Shown piece after piece: positions 51,431-64,000 of a stretch of DNA of 64,000 nt. The notes below the pieces were generated by a model that was not told the origin of the DNA, searched no databases, and worked only from the letters and a program-made list of their open reading frames with translations. The DNA comes from Loxodes magnus. Taxonomy: Eukaryota; Ciliophora; Karyorelictea; Loxodida; Loxodidae. Within the stretch, counting starts at the first letter, position 1, and every line of letters starts with the position of its first letter. Both the position numbers and the translations under genes were made by a program. The DNA lies in contig CAMPDV010000196.1 in the NCBI GenBank assembly GCA_946699065.1, positions 186,001 through 250,000 of the forward strand, read 5' to 3'.

Positions 51431-52770
51431 ATGAAATTAAAAGTTAGTTAAAGTATATCAAAATGTAGATCTTGCAACTGTCATTTTGGCCCATATCCTT
51501 ATTATAATCCAGCTTAATCTTAATTGAATTTATTTTGATCTTATATCTCTTTTTCCAATTAATTAAATTAACTTAAAAGTTCTTCATTTTCTTTAAATCT
51601 ATGCAAATATTAAATTTTCAAAGAGTATAAGCTAATCTATTCTTAGTTTTAATGATATTAATTGAGCAAATTTAATAAAGCTTCTAGTTATTATTGTTAA
51701 TATTACAAAGTCTATAGCTATTATAAAGCTGTAGATTCTATCTGCTACATATTTTGCTAGTTTTGCTGATTTCAAATTTAGTTGCCTTCTTGATGCTACT
51801 AGTTTTATAAGTTGTATTAATATGTGGGAGGTATTTATTGGCTGTTAGTTGAAGGGTTTATATTTTAGTTATATGGAAAGCTGCTTTATGTATTTTGCTG
51901 CTAGTAATAGTTTTATTCATTTACATTTGGTTGATAAGCACCTGGGGTATTTTATAAGATTTAAGCTGATTGCTCAGACTACTATAAGATATAGTTAGGA
52001 CTATAAGAGTTGTTTTCGCTAGTTGGATTAACTGGTAACTAACTAGTGTTTTAAGGCATATTTTGTAGCTGCTAATTCTGTAATATCTGGTACTATTATA
52101 CCTTTAGCATACCTTGCTATTATGAGCTAATATCTAAAGGCCTAACTCCACTTTAATCTTGGTTTCAATTTAATTATCCTAAGTTTTGATTTTAATGTCC
52201 CTACTAAAAGTTCTATACGAGCTAGTTTTGCTATTACCCATAAATTTGAGGATTATGATTATATTCTGTATATTATGTCTGTTACTAACTAGGAGTCTAT
52301 TGAATGTTAAACTGATCAGGATTTTACTATAATGGCTATTATTGATACAGAACGTTAGGAACAAACTACTGATTTTGTTACAAGGAAGGATTCTAGTATA
52401 TAGCGTTTCCCTGCTGTATCTAGATAGAGTTGGACTATTGTAAATTTGACATGGCATTTTTTTCTTATTGTTCTTATTGTTCTTAAACTTCTTAAATAGA
52501 GTAAATAGTCTCACTCATCTAAGCTTCAGATATAAATGATTACAGAATACTAATAATTTAGCTATCTAGAATATAATATCCTGGACACAAAGGACAGTAA
52601 AACGAATTGGCCGAAGATAAAGTTTGTTACTAAGTCTACTGAATTTTGGTATTTTTATGAAATTCCCTCAGATGGTTCTTGCAATATTGGTGTGCACATG
52701 GAATTATAACATCGATTGTCATTTATTAGCATTAAGGAAAACAGCATAGTTGCTGCATTTTTATTTATTA
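51431..52770 (+). CDS. Possible membrane/extracellular protein, unresolved exons
   Basis: A plus-strand frame from about 51480 to 52770 reads as a beta-rich protein (SVISGTIIPLAYLAIMSQYL, LIILSFDFNVPTKSSIRASF, AITHKFEDYDYILYIMSVTN) followed by a hydrophobic span, WTIVNLTWHFFLIVLIVLKL, and a charged tail. A different frame from ATG 51431 (MKLKVSQSISKCRSCNCHFG) may supply the N-terminus through an intron. No clear TGA stop was found near 52770, so both ends are approximate. The minus strand holds a 111-codon standard ORF with no TAA/TAG codons, which is unlike real genes here. The family is not recognised. Confidence 0.4.
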
Positions 52771-54332
52771 TAAAATAATTGTAACTATTTCCTTTAACCC
52801 TCTACTTACTAAGATACTTCATATCTAAATCTACTTAAAAGTATCCTCTAAGCTACTAAGATACTCCTTCTAAGTTCTAGGAAGATACTAAAGGTACTTT
52901 CATTTAAGTCTTTTCTAATATGGGTAAGTGTATGATAGTTAGGTTACAAGTGTAGTAGAATTAGAGTTTATATTAGAAATTTTTAATGCCTTTAGTATTA
53001 TTTTCCCTATTTAGATTTGATGAAACACTCTATTATTTAACCATAACTCTACTTTTAAGCTGCTTGTTCATATAAATCAAATACTGGGATGCTAAGATTT
53101 GCTAATATTAGTGAGATAAATCAGATAGCTAAAGGAGAGCTGGAATTTAAGAGCTATAGGGAAAGTTAGTAGTGTTAAGGGAGTTAATTTTAGAGGTTGG
53201 AAATTAGGGCTATTTAGTATAAAAAAGTAAAAGGAAATGCTTTTAAGAAGCTGGAAAGGAGCTCAGAATACTCTTTCTGGACTTATAAACTAAAGCAACT
53301 ATAGTAGTAATTCTAGAAAAGAAGGCAATCATCTAATCTATAAATGTGGAAGAAGGGATTACTGTAGAGCAGTTCTAAACCTACCTTAAAAGGAAATAAT
53401 ATATAATTAATATGTGAAGTTTCTGTCTACTCTACTCTTATAATACTTTAGGTAGCAAGTTACAACTATCTAGCCTTGCTTATTAGGTAATAAGTAATAA
53501 GTCTTTTAGATACTCTAATCACGATACTAAGAAAAAGGTAGAAAGTAGTATTTCTTTAGTAACTACTTTATGAGAATAAAAGCATTAAGAATTAATATTT
53601 GATTGATTAACCTTTTAGTTAAGATAATATAGTGATTTTTAATTTCCTCTTGAATAAGCTCTCTATTTAATCTCTCTTTTCTATCCCTTTAAAATCAAAA
53701 AAGTAAAGAGCTATTTTAGAAATTTTATGGTAGAACTACTAAACTTGATGGATATTAAAGTTGCTTTATTTAAAAGTTAAAGGATGGAGAATGGAATAGT
53801 AGAGCTTTGATAATAATGCTTATAGTATCTTTGCTAAGTACTTCAATTCTTATTCCTTTAAAAGCATCTATAACCCACTTTCTTTCTAAGTCAAATAATA
53901 GATAAAGATGTATAGCTTTGTTAAGAGATAAAGTATAAGTATGATAGATAGATTGCTTAGCTCTCTAAAAATAAATTTGCTGAGAACATAATTTTGTTAC
54001 TTTAAGCTAATAAGAAGCTTAATAATTCTAACCTCGTCCTCGTTTATCCTCTTTTATATCATTTTTAAGCTTTGGTTTTTATCCTTAAATAACACTTCAA
54101 GATACAAAGATAGCAAAAAAAGATTTAAATTCAAGAAATTAGCTTTATAAGATGCTATTAACTTCCAGTAATCTCTATATAGTTATAGTATTAGGTATAG
54201 AAAGGGATTAGATGATTTAACCTCTTATTAAGGTTTCCCTAACTCTATAGAAATGATTTAAAATAGAAAGTATAAAAGCAGCCTTGAAAAAGTATTATAA
54301 GGTACCTATTTTTAATAAATTAATACTATAAA
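52771..54332. other. Long intergenic region with short repeated words
   Basis: Contains recurring variants of TAAGATACT (about 52800-52890) and weak plus-strand frames, among them one from ATG 53089 and a Cys-containing stretch near 53330-53390 (IYKCGRRDYC). None is supported enough to call. A mobile-element remnant is possible but unproven. Confidence 0.3.
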
Positions 54333-56108
54333 ATGTAATCAGATGAAATTAACTCTCTTGCAGAATATCTGAGTTCTCAGTCTAAAATAGAATCCAAAAT
54401 AACTGCTAACTATAAAAGCATTAGTCAGATTGGAGAAGTAGGTCCTATTTATTATACTAGCATCAAAAAAATCCATCTTAGTCATAATAAAATCAAAAGC
54501 TTAAAAGGAATTGAGGTATTTCAAAGCTTGACTCATTTTTCAGTTGGACATAACTGCATTGAAGATATATCGGAGTTTGGGTATATAAACGATACTTTGT
54601 AGTTCTTAATGATCGAGGGTAATCCTGTTAGTAGGCATCCTAATTTAATTCCCTATTTGCTTGATTTGTTCCCAGTTTTACAAATGATAGACTAAACTAA
54701 AATCACAACCTAGATTAAAGAAAGTATTAGAGATTCCTATAAGCTAAGCAAAATCCTAATACCCTTCATCTATATAACTGAAAAAGTCATAGAGTCAGGA
54801 TAAGCAATTAACTTAAGACCTTTGTTCGATAAATGTTTCTAGAAGGAGTATGGAACTAGCTAATTTGTTGAGTTCATCCTTTAGTCTTCACGTCAGATTT
54901 AATACTAATTAGAGCATTATGACTAACAGACGTTGATATAGATTCACATCAATATGTTCATGCAAATATGCAAACTAATAACCCACGATTTAAAAGACTA
55001 GTCCTTCATTAAGTTTCTACAGATGAAATGCATTAATAATTTTAAAGACCCTAGTGATGTTAATAACCTGATGTACGAGTTCTATAACCTTGACTATCCT
55101 AAATACGAGTAAAATAGCTTATTAGGAAGCTAAGGAACACCTAAAACTCCTTTCCATACCTTTTTATGTAGAGATGTGGATAACTTTCCTCAATCTGATA
55201 TGTATCAAAGTAGTGAGTTTTAAGATCTGAATATTTCGTTAGAGGAATATCCTATATTTGGGTGTCAATTGAACTATATGAAAGCTTTATAACTATATAT
55301 ATCTAATCAGCTGCAAAAACTCTATAATATAAGATCGTTTTCTCAGTCTAAAAGAAAGCAGAACAAAGAAGAAAGCAAGTAAGTGATTGAAGAGACAAGC
55401 TGAAATACTTTTGAGGACCAAAAAGATAAAAATCCTTGAGAGTTTAGTTTAGGTAATGAAGAGGCTGGCTAATGAATATAATAATCTGGCAGGAATGAAA
55501 ACCAATAGATATAAGAAACGCACAAATAAGTAACGCTAAGATATTCACCATTTGAATAAGACCATTAAACTCTCCTAAAGTTCTTTTCTGTCTGAAAAGG
55601 ATATATAAATCAAGTGCTAGCCTAGAAATAGTGTCTTCAAATAGTCTTAGAACATAATCAGCAAAATGATTAAGTATGGAAGAAAAAATACCTGAAAAGA
55701 TGATACAACAATATGTACACAATAAACTATAAAGCGAAGGTATTTAAGAACCAAATGATTATATTGAGAGCTTTTAGAAATTGAAAGAGGGATTTTATAA
55801 GTAAGAGATAATAAATAATATAATAGCAGATACAAAAAAGATAGTAAAAAAAGGTTCAAAATCATTTCAACTCCTTTTCGTACTATTTTATTAGGAACTA
55901 GTTAAGAAAGTGCTTTGGAGGATGGAAGAAAGTAATTAAAATGAAGAGACAATTTACATCAAAGGCAATGAAAGCATAGAATATTTTAAGTAAAATAGAA
56001 GAGAGTGAAAAGAAGTTAGATGCTTTGTTTAAAGCAGTTCTTTCATAACCTAAGGAAAGTGTGTATAAGAAACCAAGCCTGCAAAAATGCTCAACTTGTA
56101 ATCATTGA
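54333..56108 (+). CDS. LRR plus Sfi1-like centrosomal protein (591 aa)
   Basis: ATG 54333 (MQSDEINSLAEYLSSQSKIE) to TGA 56106-56108. Residues ~40-130 form an LRR/LRRCT module of the SDS22-like type: IKKIHLSHNKIKSLKGIEVF, FSVGHNCIEDISEFG, FLMIEGNPVSRHPN and LLDLFPVLQMID. The C-terminal third has spaced Trp/Phe helices like Sfi1 centrin-binding repeats (LKFFSVWKGYINQVL, KKYLKRWYNNMY, ILRAFRNWKRDF, CFGGWKKVIKMKRQF). Six tryptophans there and just before are TGA, and the last lies ~320 nt before the stop. The combination suggests a basal-body/centrosome protein that binds centrin (inference). A T13-14 run immediately follows the stop codon. Confidence 0.88.
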
Positions 56109-56308
56109 TTTTTTTTTTTTTCTATCTTAATTTACCTTTTTATCATATATATTAGAAGCAGGAATATCTATATAATTTGGACCTTAATTATTTATTAGAG
56201 AACATTAAAGAAGCAATGCAAGGATTTATAATTTTGAAGTGTAAAAATTGAATAGATTTGAGTTAATGTATTGATCTGATTTCATTTAAAGAATATATAT
56301 ATTCAATC

Positions 56309-56860
56309 TCATTTAGTGGGTATTCCACCCATAAACGTTCTAGCATCTGGCACCATTCCATTAACTGAAGCTCCTGAAAAGTCAAATCCTGGATGTTCTT
56401 CTTAGAATCTTTCAAGAAGTAATTATTTTTTTACCTCTTCTTAAATTACAGGATTCATATTTCCATGTCCCTTGAAAGCTTCTGTCCACATTTCTCCTTT
56501 AAACACTTTTTGCAAGTTTATATGAATTTCTTCATCTTCAATAGTTCAATAAGATTCTGATTTTATAACACTTGATCCAAAATCTTCGTCTATATAAGGA
56601 TGAGCAGCATTTGTTAATCCTAGTTTCAAATGTTTAGTTCCTATATCTATCTACAATTTAGGCAGAGCTTCTCCTGGTTTTAGTTAAGCTTGGTACTTTT
56701 CTTTATTTTTAGGGAGTACAAAAGGTGGTGGCTCAATATAAATATGTACCTCTTCGAGATTCTACTCTCATTCGTAAATTTTCCTATTATCATGATAAAC
56801 CTTCTACCTTTCCTTTGCTTATTTCACGATTTATTTCTACATTTCTTCACTCTAAATCAT
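56309..56860 (-). CDS. NUDCD2: NudC-domain (CS) protein, NUDCD2-like (183 aa)
   Basis: ATG 56860 (MIQSEEMQKQIVKQAKERQK) to TGA 56311-56309. The CS/p23-like domain is clear: YEWEQNLEEVHIYIEPP, LPKLQIDIGTKHLKLGL, YIDEDFGSSVIKSESYW, TIEDEEIHINLQKVFKGEMW. It is followed by the family-typical tail ERFQEEHPGFDFSGASVNG. Tryptophans in YEWEQ and SYWTIED are encoded by TGA. NudC-type proteins are HSP90 co-chaperones linked to dynein and LIS1 stability, which fits the dynein gene in the window. The NUDCD2-versus-NUDCD3 assignment rests on the PGFDFSGA tail. No intron. Confidence 0.93.
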
Positions 56861-57008
56861 GTTTATATAGACTACTAAAATTAAATGATATTTAAAGTGT
56901 CAAATACTTTAATAAAGATCTTAAATTAAAGAGCTGCTTGTACTTATAAAGATGAGGGTATCATGATTAGATTAATTTAGTTTAAGGAATTTTAAAAATT
57001 TAAAGGTC

Positions 57009-58639
<1,631 letters not shown>

Positions 58640-58737
58640 ATTTTTATAACAATCCTTTCTAAATATTAATTATGAGGTTAATAGATATCACTTTAAGAGA
58701 ACTTACTTTAGAAATAATTAATTAAACTGTTTATACT

Positions 58738-60015
58738 TCAAACTTCGCTCTCAGAATCTTCTATTAGTACAGGTAGTTGATCTTCATCCGCCACTTTTAG
58801 AAGCCATTCAGCGAAATTATTATCCAACTCTGCTATCCTTATCAGTAGTTCATCTCTGTGCTTTTTCACAGCAGTGAAATTCTTGCACGCTTCGTTTAGT
58901 ACTTTCATTTTGCTCGCTTCCTACATTTTTTTTACAGCATTTCTTATCTTCAGCGTAATTTCAGAGTCTTTCGGATCATTATACTTTCTTTTCTTAGGGA
59001 GCTCATTTTCTTAAAGCTACTCAGCATCTATAATTTCTTGTATTTTTTTAGGTTTTCCATTAGTACTTTAACATGATTCCTTATTCTGTTTTTCGTTGAC
59101 TTGGGTTTTATCTTCCTGCTATTAAAAAGGAGGAATTTGCTCAAGATCCATATACTCGGAAACTGTTTAATTTGTGAGAACGGTTAGGCTTTAATTAGCA
59201 GTTTGATTATCCTTCTCTGATAGCTATATTTCACTTTCTGTAATTTCAATCTAATTTTTATTTTCTACCTAATAAATATTAACCGCTCTTGCTGGTTAGT
59301 TTTCATTTCCATTCTCTTTACTAGAAACTTGAATTAAAGATGATTTAACAGTAAGTTAATATCTCTGCTCTATAGGATTGCTGTTCTACTCTTATTTTTG
59401 CTATGAAGATAGATTTAAAGTGATTGGGGCTTCTTATTGCGTTTTAATATCCTTTTGCTACTTTTCATGAGGAAGTTCCTAAAGATTTTCAATAAACCCT
59501 GAAGTGCTAGTTTCTAACTATTACGAGTAATCAATTTCCTATATTTAATCAGACTTATCTATCTACTAAGCTTACATTATTTCTAGCTCTTTTTAAATCT
59601 CAGCACCCAAGGTTTTATTCTAATTTTTTAAGATCTCATTGCTTTATTCTGTCTAACTACTTAACTAGGAGCTTTGCTTATATTAACCATCAACTTTTTA
59701 TTCTATCACCTTACTATTCTTTTGCAAGCAATTAGGCTAAGAGCTAGAATTGCTTAGTTGGCAGTTTTGTTAGTTGCATTCTTCAGTTTAATTTAATACC
59801 TTTAAAGAAGTTGACTAGGCAATGGTTGAAATAGATAGTGCTTATTGGTCTTAAATATTCTATTTATTCATTTACTCTGAACATTATTCAGCTGCTCTTG
59901 ATTCTTCCGTTAAATCCATTTATTCTTATTATAACCTTAAACATATTTAAGCTAACTAAATTTAGAAATTAGTTAAGTTTTTATCAGAAGTGTGGGTATC
60001 ATTTTACCTTATCAT
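58738..60015 (-). CDS. Gln-rich protein of unknown function (425 aa)
   Basis: ATG 60015 (MIRQNDTHTSDKNLTNFQIQ) to TGA 58740-58738 in one frame. The first ~300 residues are Gln/Asn-rich with many TAA/TAG codons. A basic patch, PKKRKYNDPKDSE, about 90 residues from the end resembles a nuclear localisation signal. The C-terminus is helical (KVLNEACKNFTAVKKHRDEL, LIRIAELDNNFAEWL) and acidic (LIEDSESEV). No known domain was recognised. It is placed between the DED1 and dynein genes, all on the minus strand. Confidence 0.7.
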
Positions 60016-60224
60016 GTGCTCTTTCACTAAGAGAGATAGATGTGACTATATAAGAAGGCAAAATAAGCCTTTTTAAACTGATTAGATATAATCATTCAGC
60101 TGTAATAGTAATAAGGATAGTAAGCTTCTTGATTGAAGAGATATGTATCAGATATTATACGATTGTGTCTCATAAAAGCGTAAAGATTGTTTTTTAAATT
60201 TAATTTAAGAAAAGAATTAAAATT

Positions 60225-62669
60225 TCACTCATTCTGTCCCATTTCAAATACTGCTTTATGATGTCCTGATACTTCTGGTAACATCATCACTTAGTTATAC
60301 CATTCTGTCACGTTATTGAACTCAGAATAATCAAACTTCACTAGGTTTAGTTATGCTAGATAGCAAGCTCCGTGTATATCACCTATTGAAAGCTCTCCGC
60401 CTGTTAAAAATCCACCGTTTTCTCCTAATACTTTTTCTAAATATGTCATAGCTGTTTTAAGATTCTTTTTAGCTTCTTCGGATACTTTTGGATCTACTTA
60501 TTTATTTTACATGGGATTGAAAAATTCGTTTAAAACTAACTTGGAGACCCATTATACAAAACCTGTCGCTTACCATGAAAAGTACCTATCTAATAAAGCA
60601 CGTTTATGGACATCTGAAGGATACCAATGGTCAGCTACTTTTCTCGTTGTGCTTAAGTAGATTAGTATTGCTATACTTTCACTCAGCAAGAAATCGGCAT
60701 CTTTAATAGCAGGAACTTATCCAGCTGGATTTATCTCTAAATAATCTGGTTATTTATGCTCTCCTTTTAGCAAATCAATTTCTTAAATTGTATGATCAAT
60801 TTGTGCTAGACCGGCAAAAGAAGCCACAGCTCTTGAAGGAGGAGAAAGTGGATTGTAGTAAATAGTCAAAGGTCCAAGTTAAATTTCTGCTTCACTTTCA
60901 GACTCTTCAGCTTCATCTTCTTTATCCTGAGCTTTCATATCAGGTCTTACACCATCTTCAATATTCTAGCCAATAGCTTCAAAGAAATCATGTTCTAGCT
61001 TTCTTAATTTTTCATCCATTGCTTTTTATTTAGCCTATGCGTTCTATTGTCCATCTTCTTTCCTAGCTGACTTTTACTAAGCTTGTCTTTTAGCAACCTA
61101 TAAATTCTTTTCTCTGTTCTATTCTCTTTCGAACATTTAATGAATTGAAACCTTTTCGTTTGTCTATGGTTAATATAAACTATCACATAACTCCATCAAT
61201 GTAACTGTACCTTCTGCATCTCCTACTGCAACTAAAGAACCAAAAGCAGGAGCGGTTGGTATATTTTGAACTTAGATTGAAGTGAGAGCTGCATCACCTA
61301 CTTTGTGATTATAAGCGACTTCATTTTATCTATAATGGTAATCCCATACATCCAACCATCCATCCATTCTTGTAAGGAAAAAAACTCCAGGTCTTGTTGG
61401 AGACCAGCATCCGTCTGTAAGATATGAGTCATGATATTTAGTTAACATTATAGGAGTCCTTATATCTTCCTACCAGATTCTTGCTGTCCAGTCTCCTACC
61501 GTTAAAAAGAACTTAAGTTCAGTCGGATTACGTTAAATTGCATAAATTGGTCCATGATGTTTACCTCCTTCTTATCCAAATCTGGATTATATTTCAACTG
61601 ATTTTTTAGGCTTTTTATTAGCTAAAACAATATATCCTTGTTCCGTACCTATTAAATACCTGGTTGGTCCTGCTTCACTATTGTATTCCAAGCATGTGGC
61701 TCCCCATATTTTTTCTTCTTATCCTTCATTTTGCTTTCCTTCTTTTAATAAAAGAGTATCAGTTGGATCCTATAGCTTTCTAGTGTCCCACCATAAAATT
61801 CGACCATCTGTTGAGCAGCTAGCACATTCTGTTCCAGTTTTTCCTGAAAGCCAGTAAATATCGTATACAGGATCATGATGAGATTTTTCAATCTAAGTTT
61901 ACTGTAATGGAGTGTTGCAATTTTTCCTAAGATCCCAAAGGGCAATGAGCCCATTATAGCAGCCACCAATAATAACATCAGAACTTTTGTTATTAAAGAC
62001 TAGAGTACATAGAGGTGACTAACCTTTAATTACTTAATCTGGTGTATTTGGTTATGTTTTGTCCCAAATATAAGACTGTAAAGCCATTTTTTCTGGCATC
62101 TATTAGAATCTTAGAATAGCATAGGCCACAGCAATTTTATTCGAGGAGGACTCAGGGTGCCAAGATATTTTGCACACACTTCTTTTAAGTTCTGCAGGGT
62201 CCTTAAATAACATTAGAGTTTTTGTGCTTAAATTTTCTGTACTATAATCTGGCGTTTCTCCTTAAAAGTATTCTTCAAACATATCTATTTGATTGTTTTA
62301 CATAACACAAGTTTCTGTCAATTTGCAAAGCTCTTTGACAGCTGGAGCAAAATTTTGCTCTTTGTCCTATTTTTTTCTCCATTTCGCGGTTTCTTATGCT
62401 TCTGAATAGTCAATTTCTTTAGGCCAACCTCCTTCTATATGTCTCATTCCTTTTGAAACAGCTACAACACGTTCAGTGTTTACAGCATGTTCTGACATTT
62501 CTTGCTGATTATCTAAAGCAATAGTGGTAGGATTTTACAGAACGAACGCATCTTTTTTCTTTTCCTCTTATGTTATTGAAGCCAAAATTTTTAGTTCGCC
62601 GTCTTCAAATCTCGGTGTTTTACCGAATTCCTTTCGTTTACGGTTATAAGGGTACATAAACTCTGCCAT
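60225..62669 (-). CDS. DNAI2: Outer-arm dynein intermediate chain (DNAI2) fused to glutathione S-transferase, 814 aa
   Basis: ATG 62669 ([20 protein letters not shown]) to TGA 60227-60225, one frame, no intron. Residues 1-~597 follow DNAI2/IC2: [35 protein letters not shown], a WD40 propeller ([70 protein letters not shown]), and a tail with MFERE and [12 protein letters not shown], where DNAI2 normally ends soon after. Here an acidic linker leads straight into a GST from about residue 598 ([20 protein letters not shown]). The GST has the catalytic-serine region, [21 protein letters not shown] and an all-helical C-domain ([18 protein letters not shown]). Only a glutamine TAA at 60881-60879 lies at the junction. 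IC2 anchors outer dynein arms; a GST tail would place a glutathione-binding fold on the axoneme (inference). Confidence 0.93.
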
Positions 62670-62730
62670 TGACGTATAATATATAACGTTCGATGGTTAA
62701 TTAAAAAAAAAACCTCAAAGTAATTAAAAA

Positions 62731-63299
62731 ATGAAAAATAGAGTTATGCATGTCTCATATATCTACCTACCTTCACCTATTCACTATAGTATACTTTTAC
62801 CATCCCTCTATTAACCACTTTCAATCCCTAGCCTTCAATATTATTATACCACTTGCTAGCTTTGAATCTTAATATTGTATACGAAGCAAGATATCTTATT
62901 GAAACAAAACTTCCTTTTTCTTTCCTATTATCTTTAGAAGTAGATTCGCCAAATAAAGTACAAGAAAGGTAAATTTTATAGCTAAAAATAGAGAAATTTA
63001 GATAAGAAGATTTGATCTTTTTAGCTACTAAAGCGTCTAAACTAGATGTAAATGGTAAATAAAAAGCTATTAACAATACTAAGTTACGTAATTATGTATC
63101 TAGCTCATTTATATACTAAGCTTATTAGGAAAAACTAAACTTTTTTAAGATAAATCATCTGAGATTTTAGTGTATTACAGTCTAATATAGTTTGTTTACT
63201 AATATTTCAATAAATGGTAGAGCTTTATTTTTAACATTTGGCGTCACTAAATAAGTTAACCATTCTTTCTGGTTTCAATTTGTTGATTATTCAACATGA
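62731..63299 (+). CDS. Possible small protein, two exons
   Basis: A plus-strand frame from about 62770 to TGA 63297-63299 has coding-like composition (LNIVYEARYLIETKLPFSFL, LSLEVDSPNKVQERQ, KIEKFRQEDLIFLATKASKL). ATG 62731 (MKNRVMH) is in another frame and could be joined by a 38-nt intron, but this is a guess. The family is not recognised. It is divergent from the DNAI2-GST gene, with ~60 bases between starts. Confidence 0.4.
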
Positions 63300-63559
63300 A
63301 AGCAAAATTTTTATGCCAATGCTAAAATGATAAGCTAATTAGTACCATTAGATTATGTTTAAAGTACTAATTATGTAACTTGTGAAGATATCCAACCTTT
63401 TTGCAACATGCACCTATGAGGCATTAGAATATTTCAATTTCTATATTTTTCTCTGGTTTAATTCTATTTAAACCTATCAATTAGTTAAATAGGAGTAGAA
63501 TTATTAAGATCCTCTTATATGTTAAGAGCTATTTCTTTATTCCTTATTTGTCTAGTTAA
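63300..63559. other. Intergenic, nothing recognised
   Basis: AT-rich spacer with no supported frame. Confidence 0.3.
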
Positions 63560-63793
63560 ATGAGAGGTTTAATGGAAGCTACTAGTCCTTTATTAAGCAT
63601 TTAATAAGAAATCTATACGAAGCATTTTAACTTTAATTGGCTTGGTTACTGTTATCTATTTATCTTTGAAATGCTATCATTATAAGAAAAATAAGCTCTT
63701 ACTCAATACACTCTTATATTCTCTAGAAACCAAAAGTGGAGCTTTAAGTGTTCTCTTTAATCATCTGAATAGTATAGAAAGTATAGATTGTGA
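63560..63793 (+). CDS. Possible small protein (77 aa)
   Basis: ATG 63560 (MRGLMEATSPLLSIQQEIYT) to TGA 63791-63793; a second TGA in the same frame follows at 63806. Composition is protein-like, with TAA/TAG at plausible Gln positions (MLSLQEKQALTQYTLIFS). There is no homology to support it. The final ~200 bases of the window hold nothing recognised. Confidence 0.35.
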
Positions 63794-64000
63794 GTATAAA
63801 CCAATTGAATATTAAACATTTGATTATGATTTAATTTATTTAAGATAAAAGCTATCTCATTATGACAGTCAACTGAACCTATTATTTTCTCTGTTAGTCA
63901 TTAATAAATATTTAATCTCCTTAATTAAAAGCCCTATTGGCTATGCAGAAATAACAATCTTCTATCAATATTTCTTTTTACTAGCTTAAGAAGATAGAAG

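Noticed and set aside
52179..52514. 111-codon minus-strand ORF free of all three stop triplets
   Set aside because: Real genes here use TAA/TAG often for Gln; lack of them plus basic low-complexity composition points to an antisense shadow of the plus-strand frame.
52800..52890. Recurring TAAGATACT-like words, considered as a satellite or terminal repeat
   Set aside because: Copies are few, imperfect and irregularly spaced; AT-rich DNA gives such words by chance.

Overview
The window is nuclear DNA of a ciliate in which all three standard stop codons are read as amino acids. TAA and TAG stand at glutamine positions throughout, and TGA stands at tryptophan positions that are invariant in known families: the M14 carboxypeptidase GSWMM motif, the TTLL PWLLEINASPS motif, the PACRG IMWKV motif and the NudC YEWEQ motif. 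Every gene whose end I can place also stops at TGA. This matches the karyorelictean code (NCBI table 27; Loxodes and Parduczia type) better than Condylostoma, which uses all three triplets as stops. Reading frames were assigned by hand translation on both strands, from homology, amino-acid composition and 15-28 nt GT...AG introns. In this code almost any frame stays open, so an open frame alone is not evidence for a gene.

Layout. 0.7-12.8 kb, mostly minus strand: a 1,489-residue repetitive coiled-coil protein, a second coiled-coil protein, a gag-like zinc-knuckle gene, a small ORF, a coiled-coil/SPRY gene and a weak small ORF. 13.6-24.3 kb: a Dicer/RIG-I-type DExH helicase (+), a kinase-kelch fusion (-), two secreted or membrane proteins (-), a decayed FkbM methyltransferase copy (+) and a membrane protein (+). 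24.4-32.2 kb: a relatively GC-rich coiled-coil gene, a second zinc-knuckle gene, the intact FkbM methyltransferase, a CEP164-like WW/coiled-coil protein and a polytopic membrane receptor-like gene. 32.6-43 kb: cytosolic carboxypeptidase, a third zinc-knuckle gene, sterol methyl oxidase, PACRG and a tubulin ligase of the TTLL family. 43.4-51 kb: UGGT and an ELMO-domain protein. 54.3-62.7 kb: an LRR/Sfi1-like centrosomal protein, a NudC-domain protein, a DED1/DDX3 helicase, a Gln-rich protein and an outer-arm dynein intermediate chain (DNAI2 type) fused in frame to a glutathione S-transferase.

The content is strongly ciliary: CEP164-like, CCP, PACRG, TTLL, LRR/Sfi1 and DNAI2. CCP and TTLL are opposing enzymes of tubulin glutamylation. 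UGGT serves ER glycoprotein quality control, and the sterol oxidase serves sterol synthesis. The most unusual items are the DNAI2-GST fusion, the dual use of TGA, the ultra-short introns, and three zinc-knuckle gag-like loci, two of which appear to carry single-base frameshifts. No rRNA, convincing tRNA, CRISPR array, telomere or replication origin was seen.
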